DNA of 5,414 nt, taken from assembly GCA_017416055.1 (NCBI GenBank), contig JAFQDI010000158.1, forward strand, positions 1-5,414, in the 5' to 3' direction. Made by a program: the position numbers and the translations under genes. How positions within the stretch are numbered: the stretch's first letter is position 1; each line of letters begins with the position of its first letter. The DNA is from Lachnospiraceae bacterium (GTDB lineage Bacteria > Bacillota_A > Clostridia > Lachnospirales > Lachnospiraceae). Positions 4,977 through 5,414 of the stretch are shown in pieces. Under the pieces are notes generated by a model. That model saw only the letters and a program-made list of their open reading frames with translations, did not search any database and was not told where the DNA came from.

Positions 4977-5414
4977 CTATCGTCGTTGACTAAATTGAAT
5001 GATCAACAGTTCCACCGCCAGCCGGTCGGCTAGGCGGCCGTTTTTCACGTCCTCCTCCGTCTGCACGCAGAGCTGCAGGTAGGACAACAATACCTCCCGA
5101 CTGAAATTCGCAGCCTGGCTCATCATCTTCCCTGCAACGTAGGGGTTCAGTCCGCAGGCCTTGGCGATCACAGCCTTGTCTCTCACCTTCGCCGCCGCTT
5201 CCTTCACCTGAAGAAGCTGATTAAACTGGCGGGCGATGAGATACAAAATACGCATCGGCGGTTCCTTCGCCGTCAGCAGATCATAGTAAAGGCGCAGTGC
5301 ATCTTGCTGCCGTCTTGCCGCCACCGCCCCGATCATATCAAAAATCTGACCGCTGATCTGCGGCGTGCAGATGGCCTGAACGTCCTCAGGCATGATCCCC
5401 GTCCGCTCACCCAC
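4977..5414 (-). CDS. holA: DNA polymerase III delta subunit, C-terminal part
   Basis: The frame is open from the right edge to the TAG at 4979-4977: 146 codons. The GTG at the very edge is probably an internal Val codon. Delta subunits are usually about 330-350 residues, so roughly the first 200 are outside the window. Delta is the part of the clamp loader that opens the beta sliding clamp during DNA replication. The visible part corresponds to the end of the AAA-like region and the helical collar domain III. Recognition rests on a pattern typical of Firmicutes delta: IFDMIGAVAARR, then ALRLYYDLL, EPPMRILYLIARQFNQLLQVK split over residues 52-72, and a helical end with NGRLADRLAVELLIIQF. It ends in a short basic tail (QRR). 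The gene precedes the structured leader and mgtE; I do not see the rpsT gene often found near holA in Firmicutes. Confidence 0.92.
   Translation of the reverse strand: MGERTGIMPEDVQAICTPQISGQIFDMIGAVAARRQQDALRLYYDLLTAKEPPMRILYLIARQFNQLLQVKEAAAKVRDKAVIAKACGLNPYVAGKMMSQAANFSREVLLSYLQLCVQTEEDVKNGRLADRLAVELLIIQFSQRR

Noticed and set aside
4977..5006. Promoter in the holA end (TTGATC at 5006-5001, GATAGT near 4981-4976)
   Set aside because: The spacer is 19 bases and the hexamers are weak. It could drive the mgtE leader, but I cannot support it as a feature.

Overview
The window looks like a piece of a Firmicutes chromosome, most likely class Clostridia and perhaps Lachnospiraceae. This rests on protein style rather than a database match: a Firmicutes-type DNA polymerase III delta subunit, a full-length MgtE, a secreted NlpC/P60-like protein with a Cys-rich tail of a kind seen in gut Clostridia, a Thr/Glu/Ser-rich lipoprotein linker, and strong GGAGG-like ribosome binding sites. 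All supported genes lie on the minus strand; I found no credible plus-strand gene.

Layout in the direction of transcription (right to left). (1) 5414-4977: the C-terminal part of holA (DNA polymerase III delta), cut by the window edge. (2) 4976-4591: a 386-base gene-free stretch that reads on the minus strand as a densely folded RNA, with several hairpins, a branched helix containing G-U wobbles, and helices near its 3' end that cannot coexist. Its position before mgtE suggests a cis-acting leader, but it does not clearly match any riboswitch class I can recall. (3) 4590-3220: a complete mgtE magnesium transporter/channel. (4) 3219-2823: an AT-rich intergenic region with a candidate promoter, a 12-bp perfect hairpin followed by a T-rich run, and a possible 29-codon leader ORF behind a very strong Shine-Dalgarno sequence. 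(5) 2822-810: a 670-residue secreted protein with an N-terminal propeller-like region, an NlpC/P60-like cysteine peptidase domain and a tail of five CxxC pairs. (6) 780-1: a tandem partial paralogue of the N-terminal region of (5), built as a lipoprotein with a long low-complexity linker and running off the left edge.

The two leftmost genes are 29 bases apart, share unmistakable sequence blocks and probably form one transcription unit for cell-surface proteins. One is predicted to be released and the other lipid-anchored. Their substrate is unknown; the NlpC/P60-like domain points to peptidoglycan or another surface amide bond. holA and mgtE are housekeeping genes without an obvious functional link to this pair. 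The two parts most worth a second look are the mgtE leader RNA and the tandem propeller-protein locus with its own structured leader.
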